Shown here in pieces: positions 6,550 through 13,446 of a stretch of DNA of 14,368 nt (positions are counted from its first letter, which is position 1; each line of letters begins with the position of its first letter). The notes under the pieces are model-generated. The model did no database searches and was not told the origin of the DNA. It saw nothing but the letters and a program-made list of their open reading frames with translations. The DNA lies in contig JAFYPS010000003.1 of the NCBI GenBank assembly GCA_017547395.1, positions 1 to 14,368 on the forward strand, given 5' to 3'. A program made the position numbers and the translations under genes. This DNA is from Clostridia bacterium (GTDB taxonomy: Bacteria; Bacillota_A; Clostridia; Oscillospirales; CAG-272).

Positions 6550-7896
6550 ATGAAAATATATTCTATTACAGATTTCGGTGCTGTTGCAGACGGCACACTT
6601 CAGACTGATAAAATTCAGGCTGCTATAGACGAATGCTTTAAAAACGGCGGTGGAGAGGTAACAGTACCTGCAGGAGAATTTGTTGCCGCTGGCGTACGTC
6701 TTCGCAGTGGCGTAACTCTGCATCTTCTTGAAAATGCAGTTATTAAAGGCACACGTAATCCCGAAGATTATCTCGGTTATTTGAACGATACGTTAGAGCC
6801 TATTCCCGATGAATATAAAAGTCAGGACGTATGGGTAAAACCCAGTCAGCGACTCAGCTATGACTTTCACACAAAGTCTGCGGCACGTTGGAACAACGGT
6901 CTTATCAAGGCTATTGATGCTCACGATATTGCAATCATCGGCGAGAAAGGCTCAATGATAAACGGTATGGACTGCTTTGACGAAATCGGAGAGGAGCATT
7001 ACCGCGGCCCTCACGCTATTTCTCTTCAGCATTGCAAAAATATTACTCTTAAAGGGTATACAATCAAGGATAGCGCAAACTGGGCGCATAATATTCACTA
7101 TTCGCAGAACGTTTCCATTGAGAATGTAACCGTTCTTGCCGGACACGACGGCGCGCATTTTAACAGCTGCGACGATATCAGAATTGCAAACTGCGAGTTT
7201 TATACGGGTGACGACTGTGTTGCGGGATTTGACAACTATAACGTAACGGTAGATAATTGCATACTTAATTCCGCTTGCAGCGCATTCCGTTTTGGCGGCA
7301 GAGACGTTACGATTACAAATTGCAAGGCATACGGTCCCTGTAAGTATATTTTCCGTGGTGGTATGTCCAAAGAGGATAAGAGAGCAAGCGCTCCGTCTGT
7401 ACTCGGAAATTCGCGCAATAATATGCTCAGTTTCTTTACGTATTATGCAGATAAGTCTCTTACAATAAGAAAACTCCCCGGAAATATTCTTATCAAGGAC
7501 TGCGTTTGCGAGAATGCAGACAGACTCATTCACTATAATCTTTCAGGCAACGAAACATGGCAGTGCTCAAGCCCGCTTGAGAGCATTACTTTTGAAAACT
7601 TTACCGCAACAGGCATAGGAATGGCACTCAATCTCTACTCATCCGACGATATGCCTATAACTCTCACGATGAAGAACGCAAAGGTTTCTTTCAGAGAAGA
7701 GGCAAAGGAGTTTGTCAAAGCACATTCGTATAAGCGCATCACACTTGATAACGTCGAAATTGGCAATCTTTCTGACGTACTTGTGCGTAGCTGGGGCGGC
7801 GACGGTGAGCTTGTTACAAAGAACCTTGTAACCGATGTCAAAGAAGCAAATTATGTTGTTCCCGCAACCGAGGAATTCATCTGCAAATCGATTTAG
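6550..7896 (+). CDS. Cytoplasmic GH28-like right-handed parallel beta-helix protein
   Basis: A 448-residue protein starting with the FGAVADGTxxTDxIQAAID block (9-27) of pectate-lyase/polygalacturonase beta-helix proteins. Residues 155-330 and 340-430 are repeated beta-helix coils. The GH28 acid motif G-D-D is present as TGDDC (219-223, Asp221/Asp222), and Asp200 (HDGAH) stands where GH28 has its N-T-D aspartate. The following GHG histidine motif is missing: CSAFRFGG (243-250) occupies its place. There is no signal peptide, unlike most secreted polygalacturonases, so it works on imported oligomers or intracellular glycosides. The ATG at 6550 is 12 bases after the preceding stop, with AAGGAG. 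Possible activities are an exo-acting uronidase or glycosidase, or a lyase. Function is not certain. Confidence 0.82.
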   Translation: MKIYSITDFGAVADGTLQTDKIQAAIDECFKNGGGEVTVPAGEFVAAGVRLRSGVTLHLLENAVIKGTRNPEDYLGYLNDTLEPIPDEYKSQDVWVKPSQRLSYDFHTKSAARWNNGLIKAIDAHDIAIIGEKGSMINGMDCFDEIGEEHYRGPHAISLQHCKNITLKGYTIKDSANWAHNIHYSQNVSIENVTVLAGHDGAHFNSCDDIRIANCEFYTGDDCVAGFDNYNVTVDNCILNSACSAFRFGGRDVTITNCKAYGPCKYIFRGGMSKEDKRASAPSVLGNSRNNMLSFFTYYADKSLTIRKLPGNILIKDCVCENADRLIHYNLSGNETWQCSSPLESITFENFTATGIGMALNLYSSDDMPITLTMKNAKVSFREEAKEFVKAHSYKRITLDNVEIGNLSDVLVRSWGGDGELVTKNLVTDVKEANYVVPATEEFICKSI

Positions 7897-7931
7897 CATA
7901 TTCAGGTGGCCGAGTCTTTGCTAAAATTTTC

Positions 7932-7960
7932 TTGCTTTATTTGTATTAATATGATATAAT
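7932..7960 (+). promoter_or_regulatory. Promoter of the GpsA-like dehydrogenase gene
   Basis: TTGCTT (7932-7937), a 17-base spacer and a perfect TATAAT (7955-7960) with TG at 7952-7953, an extended -10. The leader to the ATG at 8001 is about 33 bases. No convincing terminator lies between the beta-helix gene and this promoter. Confidence 0.62.
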
Positions 7961-8000
7961 ATTTAGGCAAATAATATAATCTTTGAAAGAAGGACTAAAA

Positions 8001-9050
8001 ATGGCAGTAATTACTATTGTTGGTTCGGGTATGATGGGCTCTGCTCTTGCATTCCCTGCAAGAGAAAATGGCAATGAGGTGCGCCTTGTAGGCACACATC
8101 TCGACCGCGAGATTATTGACAATTGCCGCAAGACTGACCGTCACCTTAAGTTTACCAAGGATTTCCCCGCAGGAATCAAGTACTATCAGATTGAAGAGCT
8201 TGAAGAGGCAATTAACGGAGCTGATATGATCATCGGCGGTGTATCAAGCTTTGGCGTAGAATGGTTTGCAGAGAAGGTTCTTCCCGTAATTCCTGAGCAT
8301 ATTCCCGTTCTTTCCGTAACAAAGGGTCTTATTGATATGCCCGACGGTAAGCTCATTACGTATCCCGAGTATTGGGAAACAAAGCTTGCTGAAATGGGCA
8401 AGAAGCTTTCTATTAACGCTATCGGCGGTCCTTGCACCAGCTATGAGCTTGTTGCACATGACCAGACCGAGGTCGCATTCTGCGGCAGAGATATTGAGAG
8501 TCTCCGCAAGCTTAAGTCCTATATGGCAACCGATTACTACCACATCAGCCTTTCTACCGACGTTGTAGGTATTGAGAGCGCAGTTGCACTCAAGAACGGT
8601 TATGCACTCGGTATCGCTCTTACTATCGGTCTTAATCAGAAGGAGTTCGGACTTGACAGTGAGCTTCATTTCAACTCTCAGGCTGCAGTGTTCGGTCACA
8701 GTGTTAAGGAAATGGCTCGTCTTCTTAAGTTCCAGGGCGCAGGCACACTTGACAACCTTTGCGTAGGTGCAGGCGACCTTTACGTTACCGTTTACGGCGG
8801 CCGCACCCGTCTTGTAGGTATTCTTCTCGGACGCGGACTTAACATTGACGAGGCTAAGGCTGAACTCAACGGTGTAACTCTTGAGTCTCTTGTAGTTGCG
8901 GAGCGTGTTGCCCGTGCCGTTAAGAAGAGCGCAGAACTCGGCGTTCTCGATCTTAAGGATTTCCCGCTTCTTATGCATATTGATGACATCATCTGCGCAA
9001 AGAAGGAAGTTAACATTCCTTGGGAAGGCTTCACCTTCGAAAGAGCATAA
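8001..9050 (+). CDS. Divergent NAD(P)-dependent glycerol-3-phosphate dehydrogenase-like protein
   Basis: A 349-residue 6-phosphogluconate-dehydrogenase-fold protein of the GpsA family, which reduces dihydroxyacetone phosphate to glycerol-3-phosphate. It has the Rossmann loop GSGMMG (8-13), VTKG (Lys108), ALKNG with catalytic Lys198, and the family block GAGDLYVTVYGGRTR (256-270). It departs from ordinary GpsA, which has GAGSWGTALA in the first motif and SRNRRFG after GDL, so a related sugar-phosphate substrate is possible. The ATG at 8001 is used because AAGGA (7990-7994) is well placed. An in-frame TTG at 7983 would overlap that site. All 22 lysines are encoded by AAG, a bias not seen in its neighbours, suggesting high expression or separate ancestry. 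It has its own promoter and terminator. Confidence 0.83.
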   Translation: MAVITIVGSGMMGSALAFPARENGNEVRLVGTHLDREIIDNCRKTDRHLKFTKDFPAGIKYYQIEELEEAINGADMIIGGVSSFGVEWFAEKVLPVIPEHIPVLSVTKGLIDMPDGKLITYPEYWETKLAEMGKKLSINAIGGPCTSYELVAHDQTEVAFCGRDIESLRKLKSYMATDYYHISLSTDVVGIESAVALKNGYALGIALTIGLNQKEFGLDSELHFNSQAAVFGHSVKEMARLLKFQGAGTLDNLCVGAGDLYVTVYGGRTRLVGILLGRGLNIDEAKAELNGVTLESLVVAERVARAVKKSAELGVLDLKDFPLLMHIDDIICAKKEVNIPWEGFTFERA

Positions 9051-9060
9051 TTTCAGTTTT

Positions 9061-9096
9061 AAAACCCGCTTGAAAAAACCAAGCGGGTTTTGTTTT
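9061..9096 (+). terminator. Intrinsic terminator after the GpsA-like gene
   Basis: A 12-base-pair stem AAAACCCGCTTG (9061-9072) with CAAGCGGGTTTT (9080-9091), a 7-base loop and a T tract interrupted by one G. The T tract abuts the ribosome binding site AAGGAG (9097-9102) of the nitroreductase gene directly, leaving no room for another promoter. Confidence 0.9.
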
Positions 9097-9107
9097 AAGG
9101 AGAATAT

Positions 9108-9635
9108 ATGAATTTTTTGGAAATAGCAAATGAAAGGCAATCCTGCCGCGCCTATAATAAAGTAAGAGAAGTGGAAAACTACAAGCTTCAAGCAGTGCTT
9201 GAGGCAGCAAGACTCGCACCGTCTGCATGCAATGCTCAGCCGTATCATTTTACAGTATGCAGGGGGGAAAATGCAAAAGAGGTTGCAAAAGCGACTATGG
9301 GTCTTGGTATGAACCGTTTTGCCGCAGATGCACCTGTGCTTATAGTTGTTTCGGAGGCACCTTATAATAAAACCGCTGCAATGGGTGCTAAAGTTAAGGG
9401 TAACGATTACCGCTCGATAGATATCGGTATTGCCGTAGCGTATCTTACTGCCGAAGCTACTGCAAACGGCCTTTCTACCTGCATACTCGGTTGGCTTGAC
9501 GATGCGAAAATCCGCAAGATTTGCGGACTTGATATGCCGGTGCGCCTTGTAATTACGCTTGGTTATGCGGATGACGGCGATACACTCCGTGCTAAGAAAC
9601 GTAAAAGCATCGGTGAACTTGTAACGGAAATTTAA
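9108..9635 (+). CDS. Small nitroreductase-family FMN oxidoreductase
   Basis: A 175-residue flavin oxidoreductase of the nitroreductase fold. The opening ERQSCRAY (9-16) supplies the FMN-phosphate arginines and serine, APSACNAQPYHF (37-48) is the second FMN-binding segment, and the DIGIAVAYL helix with the later LVITLGYADD and the closing RKSIGELV complete the pattern. Members use NAD(P)H to reduce nitro compounds, quinones or other acceptors, and act as cytosolic dimers. The natural acceptor is not evident. The ATG at 9108 is 5 bases after AAGGAG. No promoter is visible between it and the strong terminator of the preceding gene, so transcription probably comes from read-through or from a promoter within the end of that gene. 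Confidence 0.9.
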   Translation: MNFLEIANERQSCRAYNKVREVENYKLQAVLEAARLAPSACNAQPYHFTVCRGENAKEVAKATMGLGMNRFAADAPVLIVVSEAPYNKTAAMGAKVKGNDYRSIDIGIAVAYLTAEATANGLSTCILGWLDDAKIRKICGLDMPVRLVITLGYADDGDTLRAKKRKSIGELVTEI

Positions 9636-9656
9636 ATACGTTGACAGTTTCTCTCC

Positions 9657-9685
9657 TTGTGCTTTTTTAAAACGTATGATATAAT
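9657..9685 (+). promoter_or_regulatory. Promoter of the aldo/keto reductase gene
   Basis: TTGTGC (9657-9662), a 17-base spacer and a perfect TATAAT (9680-9685) with TG at 9677-9678, an extended -10. A perfect TTGACA at 9641-9646 lies upstream but is 33 bases from this -10, too far to pair with it. Confidence 0.6.
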
Positions 9686-9714
9686 ATCACATATTAACAA
9701 AGGAGCTAATGAAT

Positions 9715-10722
9715 ATGCAATACGTAAATCTTGGTAAAACGGGTATAAAAATTTCACGCCTCGGTTTTGGCGGAATACCGATACAGAGAATAGATGCAGA
9801 CGGTACCCGTAAACTTTTTTTGCAGATGAAAGAGGCGGGAATAAACTTTGTTGATACCGCGCGCGGATATACTGTAAGCGAGGAATACATAGGATATGCG
9901 CTTGAGGGGATGCGAGGCGATTTTGTCCTTGCGACGAAGAGTATGTCCCGCGACAAAGAGGGGATGGCAAGGGATATCGACACCAGCCTCAAGAATCTTC
10001 GCACCGACCATATCGAACTTTATCAGGTGCATAATCCTACTTTAGGCGATCTTGAAAAAGCCTTTTCAAAGGGCGGCGCGATAGAGGCACTTATGGAAGC
10101 AAAGGCGGCGGGAAAGATAGGTCATATCGGAGTAACAGCTCATAGCCTTGAAGTGTTTGAAAAGGCTATTAGCTATGATTTTGTTGAAACCGTTATGTTC
10201 CCGTATAATATAGTTGAAACTCAAGGCGAGGAGCTTATGCGCAAATGTACCGAAAAGGGAATTGCGGTAATTGCAATGAAGCCGCTTGCCGGCGGTGCTA
10301 TTGAGGACGCGACGCTTGCACTTCGTTTTATCGCGGCTAATCAGGATGTAACTGTTGTTATTCCGGGTATGGCGGACGAAAATGAAATTGCGCAGAATAT
10401 ATCCGCCGTATGTGACGATTCTCCGCTAAATGCAGACGAGCTTGCAGAGATTGACGGTATTCGTGCAACTCTTGGCACGCATTTCTGCCGTAGATGCAAC
10501 TACTGTGCCCCTTGTACTGCAGGAATAAGCATATATTCTATGTTTTTAATGGAGGGCTACCTTTCGCGTTACGGTCTTGGAGATTGGGCAAAGGCACGCT
10601 ACGGGGCAATGAGTAAACACGCCTCCGACTGTATCGGATGCGGCGTTTGCGAAACAAGGTGTCCTTATAATCTCCCGATTCGTGAAATGCTGAAAAACGT
10701 CACTGAAAAATTCGGATTTTAG
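9715..10722 (+). CDS. Aldo/keto reductase with C-terminal double 4Fe-4S motif
   Basis: A 335-residue fusion of an aldo/keto reductase TIM barrel (about 1-250) with a cysteine-rich tail. The catalytic tetrad is visible: Asp47 (VDTAR), Tyr52 (GYTVSEE), Lys75 (LATKS) and His106 (YQVHNP). The tail has Cys258/261/264/267 and Cys306/309/312/316, the second being a ferredoxin-type C-x2-C-x2-C-x3-C-P, enough for two 4Fe-4S clusters. This arrangement is common in anaerobes and suggests electron exchange with ferredoxin rather than plain NAD(P)H use. The ATG at 9715 is preferred because AGGAG (9701-9705) lies 9 bases before it and AKRs usually begin M-Q-Y. The ATG at 9709 is only 3 bases from that site. 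It is a single-gene unit with its own promoter. The substrate is unknown. Confidence 0.9.
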   Translation: MQYVNLGKTGIKISRLGFGGIPIQRIDADGTRKLFLQMKEAGINFVDTARGYTVSEEYIGYALEGMRGDFVLATKSMSRDKEGMARDIDTSLKNLRTDHIELYQVHNPTLGDLEKAFSKGGAIEALMEAKAAGKIGHIGVTAHSLEVFEKAISYDFVETVMFPYNIVETQGEELMRKCTEKGIAVIAMKPLAGGAIEDATLALRFIAANQDVTVVIPGMADENEIAQNISAVCDDSPLNADELAEIDGIRATLGTHFCRRCNYCAPCTAGISIYSMFLMEGYLSRYGLGDWAKARYGAMSKHASDCIGCGVCETRCPYNLPIREMLKNVTEKFGF

Positions 10723-10738
10723 GCGGAAATTTTTTCTA

Positions 10739-10767
10739 TTGACATTTCAAAATCAACACTGTATAAT
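10739..10767 (+). promoter_or_regulatory. Perfect consensus sigma-A promoter of the SCP2-like gene
   Basis: TTGACA (10739-10744), a 17-base spacer and TATAAT (10762-10767): both hexamers match the consensus in all six positions at ideal spacing. It is the strongest promoter in the window and lies about 30 bases before the ribosome binding site. Confidence 0.88.
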
Positions 10768-10804
10768 AGTCGACGGTAAAATTTAAAGAAAGGAGATTAT
10801 GAGT

Positions 10805-11230
10805 ATGACTTTTGTTGAAAAGTTTGAACAGATCAAGAAGAAGTTCGGCAAGGTTGACGTAAGCCGTGTATCCGAGAACTTCGCAGTACAGGTAAATCTT
10901 ATTGATACTGATTGTGGAGGAGCTTTTTATGTAACTCACTTTGACGGTGATGTTGCTATTGAGCCGTATGATTACCACGATAACACCGCAATGCTTTATA
11001 TCAAGGCGAAAGATCTTGCAGATGCAATCGGTGGAAAGCTTAACATCGTTGACGCTATTATGGGCGGCACTGTCGAGGTGGTTGGCAACGTTGAACACGT
11101 TCAGTCAATGCTCCTTCTGAAAAAGCCTGCGGCAAAGCGCACCGCAAAGAAGGCTGAGGAGGCTGTTGAAGAGAAGCCTGCTAAGAAGACCTGCGCAAAG
11201 AGAACTTGCGCAAAAAAAACCGCAAAGTAA
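10805..11230 (+). CDS. Small SCP2-like domain protein with lysine/alanine-rich histone-like tail
   Basis: A 141-residue cytoplasmic protein. Residues 1 to about 103 resemble the sterol-carrier-protein-2-like fold: alternating strands and helices, with AMLYIKAKDLADAIGGK and DAIMGGTVEVVGN resembling SCP2 strand-turn-helix blocks that usually bind lipid-like ligands. Residues 107-141 form a tail built from A-K-K/A-K-R-T units with an acidic patch (EEAVEEK), as in bacterial histone-H1-like proteins. It contains two cysteines in the repeat T-C-A-K (129-132, 134-137). The tail could bind nucleic acid or acidic lipid (inference). The start is uncertain: the ATG at 10805 is 9 bases from AGGAG, while the ATG at 10799 (two residues longer) is only 3. 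It has a perfect promoter and a strong terminator, so it is probably abundant. Confidence 0.68.
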   Translation: MTFVEKFEQIKKKFGKVDVSRVSENFAVQVNLIDTDCGGAFYVTHFDGDVAIEPYDYHDNTAMLYIKAKDLADAIGGKLNIVDAIMGGTVEVVGNVEHVQSMLLLKKPAAKRTAKKAEEAVEEKPAKKTCAKRTCAKKTAK

Positions 11231-11232
11231 TA

Positions 11233-11263
11233 AAAAAACGCTTCCTTTACGGAAGCGTTTTTT
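11233..11263. terminator. Bidirectional intrinsic terminator between convergent genes
   Basis: A 13-base-pair stem (11233-11245 with 11251-11263) around a TTTAC loop, GC core CGCTTCC/GGAAGCG, flanked by an A tract on one side and a T tract on the other. It can stop transcription of the SCP2-like gene from the left and of the serpin operon from the right, whose stop codon starts at 11269 on the minus strand. Confidence 0.92.
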
Positions 11264-11266
11264 CAT

Positions 11267-12511
11267 TTATTTGGCATTTTCGTATCTGCCGACAAAGAGA
11301 ATTTCGCCGCTTGTATTGTCTTTTACTGCAAAAGAGAAGGGCTTGTCAGCGATAAATTCTTTTATCGGACGGTCATCAACCATAGCCGAAGTCAGCTTTA
11401 TCATTATTGCTGTTACGGCTGCGGCCTCGGTACCGTTCTCGTCAATCTTGATGTACGTCTTTTGCAATACGTCGTCAATTTTTGCGCTTTCTTCGAGCAT
11501 TGCACTAAGGTCGGCATCGTCGGAAAATGCTTTTTGCATGCCAAGTGATTTTAAAATTTCGGTGAGCGAGATGTCATACTCGAGTTCAAATTTCGGTATT
11601 GCGAGCCTTACCTTTGAATTTACAAATTCGGCAGAGTTTAAAAACTCCTCAACCCGGACGTCACCGTCGGACAGAATAAAATACATACTGAAATCAAACT
11701 TTTCATCGGAAACGTATTCTTCATTGTCACCGTAGCGGCTATAGTCGAGCTTGACCGCTTTTATCCCGTCATTTTCGTAATAGCCGAAAGTATCGGTGTT
11801 ATGCATAAAATCTGTAATTGAAATTGTGCCGTCTGCATTTGTAAATTCGCCTTTTGCGGTAAGATTTTCGGAAAATGCGGTTTTCCACGCCGCCTTAAAA
11901 TATACCGCATTTGCAAGCACTGCGGCAAAATTTCTGTGCTCTTCGCGGAGAATTTCTTTGATTTTGCCGTTTGTTTTTTCGTTAGCCCACTTGTTTACTT
12001 CTTCTACCGAGTTTTCGTTTGTCACTTCACGTGCATCGGCGGAGTAGAAGTTAACCATCTTTTCTCGATAATCGGCGATAAATTTGCCTTTTCCGCTAAA
12101 AGCAGACTGATTTAGCCAAAGCGAATTTGCAGTGTTCAGCGAAAGTGCCGCCGCATATGATTCGTAGCGGGAAAGCAGTGCCTTTACCTCGTCGTTGTAT
12201 GCATCAAGATCCGAAATGCCGATAGCGTTCAAAATCTCTTCTTTCGTTTCGCCTTCCGCTCCGTTTGCAAGGAGAGCAAGGCACATTTTAGCAGAATAAG
12301 GGGAGAGCATACGGTTGCCGTCAGCTTTGGTACAAAGCATAAGACTGTCGGCAAAGCTTGCACCTGTAAATTCAATTTTGAGCGGAACACCGATATTGTT
12401 TGCAGGTTGTATTGGCAAGTTTGTATCCTCCGAAGGAGCATTGGTATTTACACAAGAGCAGAGGCACATCAAAAGTGCCAGGCACAGTGTAAGTAACAGC
12501 TTATTTTTCAT
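11267..12511 (-). CDS. Serpin-family serine protease inhibitor, lipoprotein
   Basis: A 414-residue lipoprotein. Residues 1-20 are a signal peptide ending in the lipobox LCSC, so Cys20 would be lipidated and the inhibitor anchored on the outer face of the membrane. The serpin fold is shown by NAVYFKAAWKTAF (201-213), MLSPYSAKMCLALLANGA (68-85) and the closing PFSFAVKD...FVGRY. The reactive-loop hinge Glu358-Gly360-Thr361, then AAAVT to Thr367, fits the consensus for inhibitory serpins. Counting 17 residues from the P17 glutamate puts P1-P1' at Thr374-Ser375, give or take one. It would trap serine or cysteine proteases at the cell surface, as gut bacterial serpins do. The start is the ATG at 12511, with AAGGA 8 bases upstream inside the DUF4349 gene, which it overlaps by 11 bases. 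Confidence 0.93.
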   Translation of the reverse strand: MKNKLLLTLCLALLMCLCSCVNTNAPSEDTNLPIQPANNIGVPLKIEFTGASFADSLMLCTKADGNRMLSPYSAKMCLALLANGAEGETKEEILNAIGISDLDAYNDEVKALLSRYESYAAALSLNTANSLWLNQSAFSGKGKFIADYREKMVNFYSADAREVTNENSVEEVNKWANEKTNGKIKEILREEHRNFAAVLANAVYFKAAWKTAFSENLTAKGEFTNADGTISITDFMHNTDTFGYYENDGIKAVKLDYSRYGDNEEYVSDEKFDFSMYFILSDGDVRVEEFLNSAEFVNSKVRLAIPKFELEYDISLTEILKSLGMQKAFSDDADLSAMLEESAKIDDVLQKTYIKIDENGTEAAAVTAIMIKLTSAMVDDRPIKEFIADKPFSFAVKDNTSGEILFVGRYENAK

Positions 12512-13433
12512 CTTTATTTTCCTTCGCGACCTCTTTTGCGCTCTTTTTCTTTGAACGCTTGACAGCCGCAACGATTATAATAACAGTTATTGCTATTATT
12601 ACCGCATAGGGAGCAAAGTATATAAGTCCGAACAAAAGTCCTTCTGCGAATTCGCCGAACAGCTCGACAGAATCGTTTACCGTTTCGCCAAGGCGGTCGC
12701 CGAACGTTTTTGGAGCGGGAGTAGTATACTTTGTAACTTCGTTCAGGTTAAGGTAGAACGTTGCATATTTAACGTCGTTGTCAATAGTGCGAAGAGTGTT
12801 GGTAAGCGCCTCGATTTCGTACTGGACGTCACAAAGGCGCGACTCTATTTTCAGCATTTCCTCGACTGTTGCCGCTTTTTCAAGCATTGCAAAAAGTCGT
12901 TCTTCCTGAATTCTGAATGATTTCAGGCGGCTTTCACTGTCGTAGTAGTATTCGGTCATATTTTCAACCGAGTTGTTTATGCTTGCTACGTTGTAATTTT
13001 CGGAAAGTCCCGAAAGGAACGCATCATAGTTCTCCTGAGGGATACGGACCGTAATGCTAAGCGAACGGTAACCCTTGTGATTTACCGCATTGAGATTGTT
13101 TGCATTTTCGGAGACGATAATTCCGCCGAGAGAGCTTATTGCGCTATGAAGAGTCTGACTCGCTTCTTCAAAGTTTTCGGTTTCAAGAGTAACACGTGAG
13201 GTGTAAACTAACTTTTCCTCACTGATAACGGCGGTAGAGCCTGTCGCGGTGCTACCGTAATTAATCGCACCGTCATATGCAACTTCTACCTCGGCAAAAT
13301 CTTCACCCTTTGAATAAAAGAAGCCGTTTTCGGCGGGGGCTTCTCCGCGCACTATGGTGTCGCTTGCGGCACCGCATGATGAGAACATCAGGCAAACAAT
13401 AAGGGAAAGCGCGATAAGTGAATACTTTTTCAT
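12501..13433 (-). CDS. DUF4349 membrane-anchored lipoprotein
   Basis: A 310-residue protein with a lipoprotein signal peptide (lipobox FSSC, Cys20), a central DUF4349 domain (about 70-235) and a C-terminal transmembrane helix at about 266-292 followed by a lysine-rich cytoplasmic tail. The family pattern shows in VYTSRVTLETENFEEA (76-91), the GG-I-V-SE block (103-109) and the SITVRIP strand (126-132). A long charged helix at 165-215 probably forms a coiled coil. With both a lipid anchor and a membrane helix, the middle domain would loop outside the cell. The function of DUF4349 is unknown and an envelope-stress or surface role is only a guess. The ATG at 13433 follows AAGGAG. It is co-transcribed with gtrA-like and serpin genes. 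Confidence 0.9.
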   Translation of the reverse strand: MKKYSLIALSLIVCLMFSSCGAASDTIVRGEAPAENGFFYSKGEDFAEVEVAYDGAINYGSTATGSTAVISEEKLVYTSRVTLETENFEEASQTLHSAISSLGGIIVSENANNLNAVNHKGYRSLSITVRIPQENYDAFLSGLSENYNVASINNSVENMTEYYYDSESRLKSFRIQEERLFAMLEKAATVEEMLKIESRLCDVQYEIEALTNTLRTIDNDVKYATFYLNLNEVTKYTTPAPKTFGDRLGETVNDSVELFGEFAEGLLFGLIYFAPYAVIIAITVIIIVAAVKRSKKKSAKEVAKENKDEK

Positions 13434-13446
13434 AGCAAGATCTCCT

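Noticed and set aside
7892..7930. TTTAGCA/TGCTAAA inverted repeat after the beta-helix gene followed by T-rich sequence, as a terminator
   Set aside because: The 7-base stem is mostly A/T, the loop is 20 bases and there is no clean T run, so it is too weak to call.
8244..9248. Long minus-strand open frame of 334 codons opposite the GpsA-like and nitroreductase genes
   Set aside because: It crosses the terminator and two well-recognised genes, and its composition is that of an antisense reading. The absence of stops follows from the biased codons of the sense gene.
9641..9646. Perfect TTGACA upstream of the aldo/keto reductase gene as its -35 box
   Set aside because: It is 33 bases from the TATAAT at 9680, beyond any usable spacing, and TTGTGC at 9657 sits at exactly 17 bases.
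9709..9711. ATG at 9709 as start of the aldo/keto reductase
   Set aside because: It is only 3 bases from AGGAG. The ATG at 9715 has good spacing and gives the usual family N-terminus.
11107..11230. Repetitive A-K-rich coding end of the SCP2-like gene as a nucleotide tandem repeat or a frameshifted tail
   Set aside because: The reading frame stays open to a natural stop followed at once by a terminator, and the repeat units are degenerate at DNA level, so it is a real protein tail.
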